64,000 nucleotides of DNA from CAVRXQ01 sp963725215 (GTDB lineage Bacteria; Actinomycetota; Acidimicrobiia; Acidimicrobiales; Bog-793). The stretch spans positions 1 to 64,000 of the forward strand of contig CAVRXQ010000003.1 of NCBI GenBank assembly GCA_963725215.1. The letters are read 5' to 3'. Of the stretch, positions 36,665-46,129 are shown one piece after another; position 1 is the stretch's first letter, and every line of letters begins with the position of its first letter. Under the pieces are notes generated by a model, which saw nothing but the letters and a program-made list of their open reading frames with translations, had not been told where the DNA came from and ran no database searches. The position numbers and the translations under genes were made by a program.

Positions 36665-37227
36665 TGTCAACCGTCGCGTCGAAAAAGGGCGTCTCCCACG
36701 TGATTCGATCGCACCTCCCGTACCTGTTACGGCGAGCGGACCAGGGCGAGGACGGCTTCACTCTCGTCGAGGTTCTCATCGTCGTCGCCATTCTCGGCAT
36801 CCTCGCCGGGGTCGCGGCACTCGCGTTGGGAAACCTCGGCGGCACGAGCTCCAAGGCGGGCTGCCAAAGCGCCTTCCGCTCCGTACAGAACGCGACCGAG
36901 GCGTACAAAGCCGAGATGGGCGGCTTCCCCAACGCGACCACGTCCAACGGCGGCAACCCAGCCCTCCCCCCGACCGACAACGATCCGGCGAGCCAGAACA
37001 CCGCCGGCGCCACCACCGGACCGGGATCGGAGCTACTCGTGCAGGGCGACACCCTCCCGAACACGGTCGCGTCAGCCGCCGCGTCCGGACCATGGCTAAA
37101 AGTCCTTCCCGTGAGCTCCGGCCACTACTCGCTCTCGGTCTCGAATGACGGGACGGGAACGGTGAGCGTCTACAGCCGCACCGACGCCCTCCTCGGCACG
37201 ACGTCGTCGAGCTGTCCCGCGACCTAA
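36664..37227 (+). CDS. Type IV pilin-like protein
   Basis: ATG 36664 overlaps the previous stop. The 187-residue product has a 31-residue leader ending EDG/FTLVEVLIVVAILGIL (Gly-Phe cleavage, Glu at +5), one N-terminal helix, and a head that looks like a classic pilin or pseudopilin of normal size, with two cysteines (AGCQSAF and the C-terminal SSCPAT) that may close a D-region. It ends the four-gene pilin operon. Confidence 0.85.
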   Translation: MSTVASKKGVSHVIRSHLPYLLRRADQGEDGFTLVEVLIVVAILGILAGVAALALGNLGGTSSKAGCQSAFRSVQNATEAYKAEMGGFPNATTSNGGNPALPPTDNDPASQNTAGATTGPGSELLVQGDTLPNTVASAAASGPWLKVLPVSSGHYSLSVSNDGTGTVSVYSRTDALLGTTSSSCPAT

Positions 37228-37310
37228 AGCAAACCCCGCGGTGGGTTGAGCCGCTCAGGCGCTTGCGAATCGGCCAGCTGAAAACACTGAGATACCTTTG
37301 CGGAGAATCT

Positions 37311-37718
37311 TCAAACGGAGTGTTCCCGGCTCTGTAGGTTCAGCGCCACAGCTTCACGAATGAGTTTCTTCAGCGCAGCTTCGTTGATCTTGTCATTTTC
37401 TTTGATGTCGATCGCGCGCCTGACCTTCCCGTCAAGGCTTGAGTTGAATAGGCCTGAAGGATCGTTCAAGGCAGCGCCCTTGTAAAAGGTCAGCTTCACC
37501 ACGTTTTTGTAGGTCTCACCAGTGCAGATACCCCCGTTGTGGGACCAGACCGGTACTCCGGGGTTCGTCGGTTTCACCCACTTCCACTCCTCGACGATGT
37601 CGGGGTCCGCTTTCTTGATGATCTCTCGTACCTTGCCGAGCGTCTTGCCGCGCCAGTCACCGAGCTCGCTGATCCTCTTGTCCATCAGCTTGGCAGCGTT
37701 CGTCTTGTCATTTGTCAT
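37311..37718 (-). CDS. DUF1801-family protein
   Basis: ATG 37718 has GGAGG on the minus strand twelve bases upstream, so the longer in-frame opening is not used. The 135-residue product has the family's GKVREIIKKADPDIVEEWKW, VPVWSHNGGICTGETYKN and VKLTFYKGAALNDPSGLF. These small cytoplasmic proteins resemble the YdhG/YdeI group; their biochemical role is not established. Confidence 0.8.
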   Translation of the reverse strand: MTNDKTNAAKLMDKRISELGDWRGKTLGKVREIIKKADPDIVEEWKWVKPTNPGVPVWSHNGGICTGETYKNVVKLTFYKGAALNDPSGLFNSSLDGKVRRAIDIKENDKINEAALKKLIREAVALNLQSREHSV

Positions 37719-37877
37719 TTGGAATCCTCCACGCAATTGAATTGCACGCCGAGCAAGGCTCATTTAATGACGCCGACCGACACTACAGACGCCGTTTCGG
37801 AGCACAGCGGTCAGTCTCGGGCACAACGAACGCACCAGTGAACCGGTGTTCGTTCACTCAAGAAGTTGGAATTGGAT

Positions 37878-40800
37878 TCAGCCAGCGGATCGAGAAGCAG
37901 CCTCGCGACTTCGTTCAACGATGTGATCGGCGCGGGCAACGAGCGGGCGAGCCTGCAGTAGCTCACCGATCTTGCGGGCCTCTTTCACAAGTGTCGAGAC
38001 ACCTGGATCGCCGCTTTGTATCAGGTACTGCGCGAAGTCGAGCAAGCCATGGGCGAGGTGGTAGGGGCTTGCGCCCTTACGCAAGGAGCCAATGGCGCCA
38101 TCCAGCACGTCAGAGGCGCCGGGATCGTTATTGTCGGCGACCTCGCGGCACGAGCAAGATCGCGTTCGCCGCGCAACAGCGGTGGCAAGTGACCGACGGG
38201 CACCGCGTCGAGGAGCGCCAACAGCTCGGCAACCTTGTCTGCTTGGCCGAGGTCGTGGGCCGTGCGTGCAGCAAGCGGCCACGCCCAAAGCAGGCTGGAA
38301 TGGCCAATCGTGAGGACGGGGAGGTACGCGATGGTCTCAAACGCGTGCCGCAACGCCTCGTCCGGCCGATCCTGTGCAATCGCGATGAATGCGTCGCAAA
38401 TCGCGACAGAAGATCGGTCCTGCGGGTCCTCACTGTTACGCATCCTCGGCACGTCCGCGTACGCGGATGCGGTGTCGAGGTCGCCGCGCAAGGCCGCCAA
38501 CAATGCCGCGTTAGTCGTGACATAGCCGATCTCGCCCACCCGGTCGACGTCGATCGCTTCGTGGAGAACCCGTTCGGCCCTGTCCCAATCTCCGATGAGG
38601 AGCAGCGCCTCCATTTCGTTGCTCACCGCCACACTGAGGCCACGAACGTCGCCGCTGTTGCGGGCAAGGCCCGCCGCGCTGCGGGCGAACTCGGCGGCCG
38701 CCAATGGGTCCGACCGCACGGAGACGTCCGCCAAATTGATCAACGCTCGGGCCTGCCGCGAGCGCTCGCCCGCCCGGTCAGCGAGCCGGGCAGCGTGGTC
38801 GAGATGAGCCACGGCCTCTGCCGTGCGGTTCGCGATGCCGAGGGCAATGCCGCGGTTCGTGAAGAGATCGGCGAGCAGCCCGGTGGAGACGTCGAGTTCT
38901 TGGCCGAGCGCAAGAGCCTCGGCGGTTAGGCGTTCCGCGTCCGCTCCCCCCGAGAAGATCTCGACCGCGGCGAGCTGGTCGAGTGTGCTCACCGTGTCGG
39001 CATCAGGGTCAGGGCGCAGCACGGCGAGCGCGGCGGTGAGTCGCTCACGAGCCTCTCCGTGGCGGCTCGCTCTCCTCAATACGTCTCCGGCGATCGCTTG
39101 GGCGCGCGCGGCTGCCCGCGCTTTCCCGAATTGCGAATACAACGCGCTCGCGCGCTCGGCGTAGGCGAGAGTGTCTTGGACGTCGAAGGCAGTAAGCGCC
39201 GCCCGAGCGGCTTGTTCCCACAATCCGGCCGCGGCGAGCGCCGAGATCTCGTTGGCGTCTTTCGACGTGAGTTCGGTTTGCTGGGCACCGCTCGCGAAGC
39301 TCGAGGCAGCGGCGCGCGGAGCGCCGGCTCGCACCGACTTCTCGGCAGCGCGTTCCAACATCTCAATTGCCTCAGCGCGAATGTCTGGAGCGTCGGGGGC
39401 ATCAGGTACGGCGGACAAGGCATCGAGGTAGTGCCTCGAGATCACCTCCACCACGTCTTCCCCGTCGGCAGGGAACACCGCGCGCAGATGATCCGCCACG
39501 CGCAGATGTCGTGCCTTGCGGTCTCGGCGCGACATCGTCTCGTACGCCACTTGACGCAGCAGATCTTGTGCAAAGCGGTAATCCCCACGCTGGGGCGAGA
39601 GCCGATCCGTGCTGACGGAGAAAACCTCGCGGCGTAACAACTCGGCGAGTCCAGCCCGGACAGACTCTTCATCCTGGTCCGAGACCGCGACGAGCGACTC
39701 TGCCGGGAATCTCGATCCGAGCACCGCTGCTTCTGCCAACAGGGAACGGAGATTGGGGTCGAGCGAGTCGAGACGAGCTGCGAGAAGCGCGCGGAGGCTG
39801 TCCGGCACCGAAAGCGCTCCGAGATCTCCGACCAGTCGGTACACGCCGTCGCGCGGCACGACGACGTCGCGATCGATGAGTGAACGCACCGTCTCGACGG
39901 CGAACAACGGGATCCCCTCGGCTTGGTCACGGATCGCGGCGCGCGCCACCTCGGGCATCCCGGGAACGAGGGCCTCGACGAGAGTGTCCATCGACGCGTC
40001 ATCGAGCGGGTCGAGGGTCAGGCTCGATCGGTTGGGTCCGGTTCCGAACCCGGGTCTCACGTCTTCGAGCTCGGGGCGGGTGAAGACGAGGACGAAAATT
40101 GGTGAGTCCCTGGCCCAATCGATCAAGTGGTCGAGAAAGTCCAAGAGGCCGGCGTCGCTGTGCTGGACGTCCTCGACGAGAAGTACCACCGGCTCTGCTT
40201 CGGCCAACCGCTCGAAAAAGAGCCGCCACCCGGCGAAGAGCTCTTCGCGCGGGAAGGTCCCGCCGCTGTCGCCCGCGAGCGTCACCCCGAGCAAACGCCC
40301 AAGACGGGGACCGACGTACTCTCGCTCAGCGGGGTCCGGGACGAATGTGTTGAGGCCCTCGGCCAATTTGATCGCCGCGACCTCCAAAGGGTCTTCTTCC
40401 GCGATGCCGAGGCGTTGGCGAACAATCTCGGTCAGCGCCCAGAAAACGACGCCTTCCCCGTAGGAAAGGCAGCGGCCGCGATGCCAATACACGGCGTCAG
40501 CGAGCCCGTCGGCGTATTTCTCGAATTCCCACCCAAGCCGCGACTTGCCCACTCCCGCCGGTCCCGAGACGACGACGAGGCGCGCGACGCGGCGTTCCGC
40601 GCAGGCGTGGAAGAGCGCCTTGATCGTTCGCAGTTCCGCATCCCTGCCGACGAGCGGCGCCTCGAGCCCGTCAACGCGCTGTGACCCGCCGACCCCCGAC
40701 AGCACTCGGGTCGCGGCCCACAATCGCATCGGCTCGCTCTTGCCTTTCAATTCGTGCTCGCCGGCGTCGGCGAATCCGATCGCCGCACCGGCCATTCGGT

Positions 40801-41455
40801 ATGTCGCCGCGTCCACCCACACGCTCCCCGGGTGCGCGACCGACTGGACTCTCGTCGCGGTGTTGACGGCGTCTCCCGCCAATCCTTCGCCGCCTTGACC
40901 GACGGTGACCGCGACCTCTCCCGTTACAACTCCAGCGCGAGCCAAAAGCTCAGGCGCGCCCATCTGCTCGCCGAGCTCGGCAACCGCCGCAACAACGTCC
41001 AAGGCGGCGCGCACCGCCCGTTCGGCATCGCCTTCCGTCGCCACCGGCGTGCCCCAAACCGCCATCACGGCGTCGCCGATGAACTTCTCGACAACCCCGC
41101 CGTAGCGACTGATGACCGTCCGCGCTCGGTCGAAATACACCGACAAGAGTTCGCGGACCTCTTCCGGATCGCGGGACTCCGAAAGCGGCGTGAACCCAAC
41201 GAGATCGGCAAACAAGACCGAACACACCCGTCGCTCGGCGACCAGCGTCGGGGCGTTCTTCGAAGGTGTCGCCGCTGATGCTTGCTCGAACCCCTCATCG
41301 GCTGGCAGCGCCGCGCCGCAGTCGCCGCAAAAGCGCTTCCCCGGTTCGATCGGGGCTTGGCACGACGGGCAAGCCGCCGTCAGGGCCGCCCCGCAATCAC
41401 CGCAAAAACGCTTCCCGCTCGGGTTTTCCGATCCGCAAACCCGACAGGTTGACAT
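37878..41455 (-). CDS. Class III adenylate cyclase-like / AAA ATPase / TPR regulator, frameshifted near the end
   Basis: ATG 41455 starts two zinc ribbons (CRVCGSENPSGKRFCGDCG and CPSCQAPIEPGKRFCGDCG). A class III cyclase domain follows, with both metal Asp: VLFADLVGFT and FIGDAVMAVWG. Then come an ATPase with Walker A GPAGVGKS and Walker B VVLLVEDVQHSD, and a long helical TPR-like tail. As read the frame ends at 38021. A one-base break near 38145 can be mended to continue EVADNNDPGASDVLDGAIGS to 37878, giving about 1190 residues. The layout is that of large actinobacterial signal-responsive regulators, but without a DNA-binding C-terminus. Whether it makes cAMP is not known. Confidence 0.82.
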
Positions 41456-41611
41456 GGCGAAACGCTATCGAAATCGGCCCTGGAGCGTCCCCACGGATCG
41501 AATCGAACGGGGCCGTTCGCGGGCAGGTTCTCGGTGCCGATCCGCGCAGCCTCTTAGGATGACGGTCCACCTGGCTCGCATCGCGCCACCACCGTCGGAG
41601 CGTCTCACTCC

Positions 41612-42238
41612 TTGAACGTTGCCCACCTCGTCCAAAGCTCCGGATACTGGGCGGTGTTCGCTCTCGTCGCAGCCGAGAGCCTCGGGGTTCCCCTTCCCGG
41701 TGAAACCGCGCTCATCGCCGCCGGCACGTACGCCGGAAGCACGCACCACCTGAACCCTTGGGCGATCTTTGCCGTCGCTGCCACCGCCGCGATCACCGGC
41801 GACAACATCGGATTCTGGATCGGCGATAAGGGCGGATATGAGCTTGCCAGGCGCTATGGAAAGAAAGTCCACCTTGACGAAAGAAAGCTCAAAGTCGGCC
41901 GCTACGTCTTCGATCGCCAGGGCACGAAGGTCGTCTTCTTCGGTCGTTTCGTATCGATCCTGCGCACCTACGCCGCGTTCCTCGCCGGCACGAACAGGAT
42001 GCGATGGAGGACGTTTCTCGTCGCGAACGCGTCCGGAGGGATCGTTTGGGCGGGGGTCTACACGCTCGGTTCCTACGAGGCGGGCAATACGTTCAAGCAC
42101 GTCTCCGGAACGATCGGATTCGTGCTTGCCGGCGTCGCGGTGGTGGTCATCGTCGCCGCCCTCGTCATCGTGCGACGGCAGTTCGCTCGACTCGCGAACC
42201 GCGCCGAGGCCGCGTATCCGGGGCCCCTACCCGAGTAG
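41612..42238 (+). CDS. DedA-family membrane protein
   Basis: TTG 41612 starts a 208-residue protein. It contains ESLGVPLPGETALIAAG, the conserved re-entrant motif of DedA/SNARE-associated proteins (E-x-x-x-P-x-P-G-E), then GDNIGFWIGDKGGYELARRYG and the second signature FFGRFVSILRTYAAFLAGTN (F/G-R-F-x-P-x-x-R-type). About five membrane segments are visible. DedA proteins are half-transporters or lipid scramblases of the inner membrane. Confidence 0.87.
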   Translation: MNVAHLVQSSGYWAVFALVAAESLGVPLPGETALIAAGTYAGSTHHLNPWAIFAVAATAAITGDNIGFWIGDKGGYELARRYGKKVHLDERKLKVGRYVFDRQGTKVVFFGRFVSILRTYAAFLAGTNRMRWRTFLVANASGGIVWAGVYTLGSYEAGNTFKHVSGTIGFVLAGVAVVVIVAALVIVRRQFARLANRAEAAYPGPLPE

Positions 42239-42304
42239 CCGAGTCGCGATGTCGAGCCGGCTTCGAGAACGCTCGATGAAAGAGCCGCGGCGAACCACCC
42301 AGCG

Positions 42305-42610
42305 TCAGTCGGTCGTCTCGTAACTCGCCCTCACGTCGAGGTTGTAAAACGTGGGCGGTCCGTCAGTGAGACTCGCCATCCGCTTCGAGAACCCGGCAAC
42401 CGTCGGGTTGTTCGAATTCTTCATCGCCGTTTCGTACGAATCGAATTCCACGATCGTCATGTAATGGCCGGGGCGATCTCGATCGGACGTCTCGGCGATC
42501 CGTCGAACAAGCAAATCGCCTTTCATCTCGGCCCGCAGTTCTTCGGTGAGCGCGTCCACCTCGTCGATCCTCGACGTCGTGTACCCGATGATCTGCACGA
42601 ATCCCGACAT
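42305..42610 (-). CDS. Small antibiotic-biosynthesis-monooxygenase-like protein
   Basis: ATG 42610 has AAAGGAG upstream on the minus strand. The 101-residue product is one ferredoxin-like domain by pattern: FVQIIGYTTSRIDEVDALTE, then HYMTIVEFDSYETAMKNSN and a final short strand. This is the size and layout of the dimeric alpha-beta barrel (ABM/EthD) group. No catalytic residue can be named. Confidence 0.55.
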   Translation of the reverse strand: MSGFVQIIGYTTSRIDEVDALTEELRAEMKGDLLVRRIAETSDRDRPGHYMTIVEFDSYETAMKNSNNPTVAGFSKRMASLTDGPPTFYNLDVRASYETTD

Positions 42611-42774
42611 GAGATGCTCCTTTCGGCCGTGTGTGGCGTGGCACTCGCGTCTTACACACGCGACTCGCGTCGTTAATGCAGAACTGCCGAGAAGTCAACG
42701 CCTTCGGACGTCTCGTTGCGGGCTGCGTCGACGGAGCGTCGGCCGGGAAGAAGGAGCCTCCGCAGGGGCGATTG

Positions 42775-43425
42775 TTACTGCGCCTTTAGTGGCGCCGCGA
42801 CGACACGATCGGTGATCTCGCGTAGGTACGAGGCGAAGCGACGGCCGATGACCATCACTTCAGGTTGGACGACCGAGCTTTTCACAAGGTCAACGGCGAC
42901 GGGGTAGCCGAGCGAACCGACCCTGTGACCGTGCGCGCGCCGCGCCCACGCCGGAGGGATCTCGGACGGAAGGGTTAGGACCGCGACAGCAATCGCCGCG
43001 TTCCAGGGCTCCAGACCAGAGCGCCGGACCTTTCGCTGTCGGAGCCCCCAATACAGGACATCTTCGAGGTAGCCGTCGAGCGCCGCCTCAAACGGCTCAT
43101 CGTGCGCGAAAACGGTGAGCGCAACAGTCGTGTCGAGCCGCGAGGCGAACCAGCCCCACCGAAAATCCGACCGGTAGCCGGCGAGGGCGGGCCGGCCGCG
43201 AAACGCCGGGTGCTCAACCTTGAAGTCCCGGCTCAGGACGGTTTCGACCCTCGCGAGGTACTCGCGTGGGTCGATTGACGCACCCCGACCGAGGCTCAGA
43301 GCGCACTCCCCACGGTGCTCCAGGCGGGACCGGAGCCGCCCCCAACACACGGATTGGGCGAAGCTCGCAACATCGCCGCCGATGGTGTCGATCTCGCTCG
43401 TCAAGAGCCCGATTTCCGAGAGCAC
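42775..43425 (-). CDS. Hypothetical protein
   Basis: A GTG-started frame of 216 residues with high third-position GC and many Arg and Trp residues (CWGRLRSRLEHRGEC, SDFRWGWFASRLDTTV). There is no signal peptide or membrane segment, and I recognise no family. From 43426 to 43742 nothing else is seen. Confidence 0.5.
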   Translation of the reverse strand: MLSEIGLLTSEIDTIGGDVASFAQSVCWGRLRSRLEHRGECALSLGRGASIDPREYLARVETVLSRDFKVEHPAFRGRPALAGYRSDFRWGWFASRLDTTVALTVFAHDEPFEAALDGYLEDVLYWGLRQRKVRRSGLEPWNAAIAVAVLTLPSEIPPAWARRAHGHRVGSLGYPVAVDLVKSSVVQPEVMVIGRRFASYLREITDRVVAAPLKAQ

Positions 43426-43742
43426 GCTCGCGACCGTACCGTCCCAAACACCGCGTGCCGCTCCGTATGGTCAGCGACTGATCGTCGTGCGGCTCTACTG
43501 GAGGCGGCTCGAGTCTCGTCATGGCCACGGCGGCTCAAGCGACCCGCTTCGAAGTCCGAAGTTTGCGGTCGTCTTTCGAGTTGAAGACACGCGTGACCAT
43601 CGCGTGACGAATTCAAACTTTTCAGGCGCACGTCATCTTTAGGTAGCGAGAAGTTCACACGCGATCTGTATTCGTGTCGTGCCGAACCATTTGCCACGCG
43701 TTCGGACAAACCAATATGCCAAATCTGTCAAGGAGGGATTTC

Positions 43743-45966
43743 GTGAGAGGAAAACGAGCGCTCTCCGCTCTCGTCGGCCTGCTTCTCGCGGCCGGCGGGG
43801 GCGCAGTTGTCCTAACTCAGCCGTTCGCTTCGGCAGCTCCAAAGCCCGTATCCGGCGTCCACGCGGACGCTCGGGCCGGAGAAGCTAGCTGCGTGCTCAA
43901 CGGTCCGAAAGGACCTGTCCGCCACGTGATCGAGATCACGTTCGACAACGTCCATTACACACGCGACAACGCGAACGTTCCGTCAGACCTCGAACAGATT
44001 CCGAGCTTGCTCAACTTCATCAAGCAGAACGGTGTGATTCTGATTAACGAGCACACTCCCCTCATCGCGCACACCGCTGACGACATCCTCACCACGTTGA
44101 CAGGCGTGTATGGGAGCACGCAGGTCAGCCAGTAGCAAACGACTATCGCACGTACAACAGCACCGGGAGCGACTTGGACAGTTCGTTCGCCTACTGGACC
44201 GACCCTGTGACGTACTCATCGGTCGACACCACGCCGACGATGGATGACAACGGCAAGATCGCACCTGCGCCGTGGGTCCCCTTCACGCGGGCAGGGTGCG
44301 ACGTCGGCGCGTTCGCCACCGCAAATATGGAAATCGAGAACCCCGGCACCGACCTCACGAACATCTTCGGTGCGGGCTCACCAGAAGTGACGCAGTACAA
44401 CAACGACCCGGACCAATACAAGGACCAAGAGGTTGCCGACTACGAGGGCATCTCGGTGCACTGTACGAAGGCGTCCGACTCGGTGTGCAACGGATCGACG
44501 AACACCGTCGCGGACTCGCTCTCCGACGAGCCCGGTGGCTACACCGGGTACAAGGCGCTTTTCGGAAACAAGTTCGTCGCCCCGGTCATCGGCGGACAAG
44601 GCGCGGGGGACTCATCGTTAACGACCTCGGTGGCACTCCGATCACGGACCCGTACACGGGCACGCCGGGGTTCCCAGGCTTCGACCCGACGGCGTCGCAG
44701 ACGCTCGGCTACATCACGCAGATGCAAGAGCACGGCATCCCGATCACCTACGGGTACATCGAGGACACCCACGAGAACTTCGCGACCGGAAACGCGGCAG
44801 GGCCTGGCGATCCGGCGCACGAATCGAATCTCGTCGCCGACAACAACGCCTTCGCAGCCTTCTTCGCCCGCATGCAGGCCGACGGGATCACGCCGCAGAA
44901 CACGTTGTACATCTTCAGCTCGGATGAAGGAGACCACTTCGCCGGCACACGGACGCCCAGCCCTACGGGCTGTGACGGTGTGACGACGTTTTGCATGTTC
45001 CCGACGGGCACGATCGGCGAGCTCCAATCTTCAGTGAATGGATTGCTCAAGGAGCATTTCTCGAGCACGTCGCCTCCGACCTCTCCTGGCGGATACCAGA
45101 TCGAAGAGGACACCGCCCCGAACTTCTACCTGACCGGCAATCCCGCGCCAAACAGAACGCCTGCGCGGACCCTCGAGGAGGACCTCGGGCAACTGACGAT
45201 CCCGGACCCGTACGTCCCGGCAGGTTCGGTGCACTTCACGAACTACCTCGCGGACAAGACCGAGGAAAACATCCTCCACATGGTGACGGCCGATACGGAC
45301 CGGACACCGACTTTCACCGACTTCGCGAATCCCGACGTCTACGCGGAGACCAACTCGAGATGTCCGACGGCGAACCCTTCCTACGGTGAATCGGCGACGA
45401 CGGACGCGTGCGTGATCATCAACCCCGGATACGCCTGGGATCATGGAGACGTAGCTCCAGAGATCAACACGAACTGGGTCGGATTCGTTGGGCGTGGGGT
45501 CGCCAATGTCGGAGTCGACTCGACGACGTGGGCCGACGAGACAGACGTGCGGCCGACACTGATGTACCTCACCGGACTGAAAGACGACTACTCCCACGCG
45601 GGGCGAGTGCTGTTCGAAGACCTCGATCACGGTGCGCTCCCGCCATCGCTCGCCAACCCGAGCGCGCGTTCTGCCTTCTTGCAGCTCGGCGAGACCTACA
45701 AGCAGCTGAACGCCGGTGTCGGCGCGTTCGGGATGGACACGCTGAAATTCGCGACGACCGGGCTCGAGAGCACAAGCTCATCCACGTACAACAACATGGA
45801 ATCGACGCTCAAGAGCCTCGGGAGCCAACGCGACAGCCTGGCATCGACGGTCGAGAGCGATCTCGAGAACGTGGAGTTCTCAGGTGGTTCGCTCTCCGCG
45901 AGTGATGCGAACTCGCTCAACACCCAGGCACAGAACCTGATCAACGAGGCTGCGGCGCTCAACTGA
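43743..45966 (+). pseudogene. Secreted phosphoesterase-like protein, split by two one-base deletions
   Basis: GTG 43743, with AAGGAGG at 43730-43736, starts a signal peptide (ALSALVGLLLAAGGGAVVL, cut after ASA). The mature part shows ITFDNVHYTRDNANVPSDL and LLNFIKQNGVILINEHTPLI. At 44123 one G appears to be missing, after which PVANDYRTYNSTGSD resumes in another frame. A second G is missing in the run 44605-44609, after which LIVNDLGGTPITDPYTG resumes and continues to 45966. FSSDEGDHFAGTRT and the layout fit alkaline-phosphatase/phospholipase-C-type phosphoesterases of about 740 residues. The C-terminal 80 residues are helical. A strong terminator follows. Confidence 0.7.
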
Positions 45967-45980
45967 CCAAGCGCCAAGGA

Positions 45981-46019
45981 CGAGACGGCCGGGCGGGCTG
46001 GACCTGCCCGGCCGTCTCG
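45981..46019 (+). terminator. Intrinsic-type terminator hairpin
   Basis: CGAGACGGCCGGGC (45981-45994) pairs perfectly with GCCCGGCCGTCTCG (46006-46019) across an 11-nt loop, 15 nt after the phosphoesterase stop and before the convergent transporter gene. Confidence 0.85.
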
Positions 46020-46129
46020 CGTCGTTCTCTCATCAATGCTGCGCATCCCCATCCAACCGCGTAGCCAGATGGATCGCTAGTCAATAGGTGCAGCGGGTTC
46101 GGTTCGCTGGCGCTCGCCTCGAAGGACGA

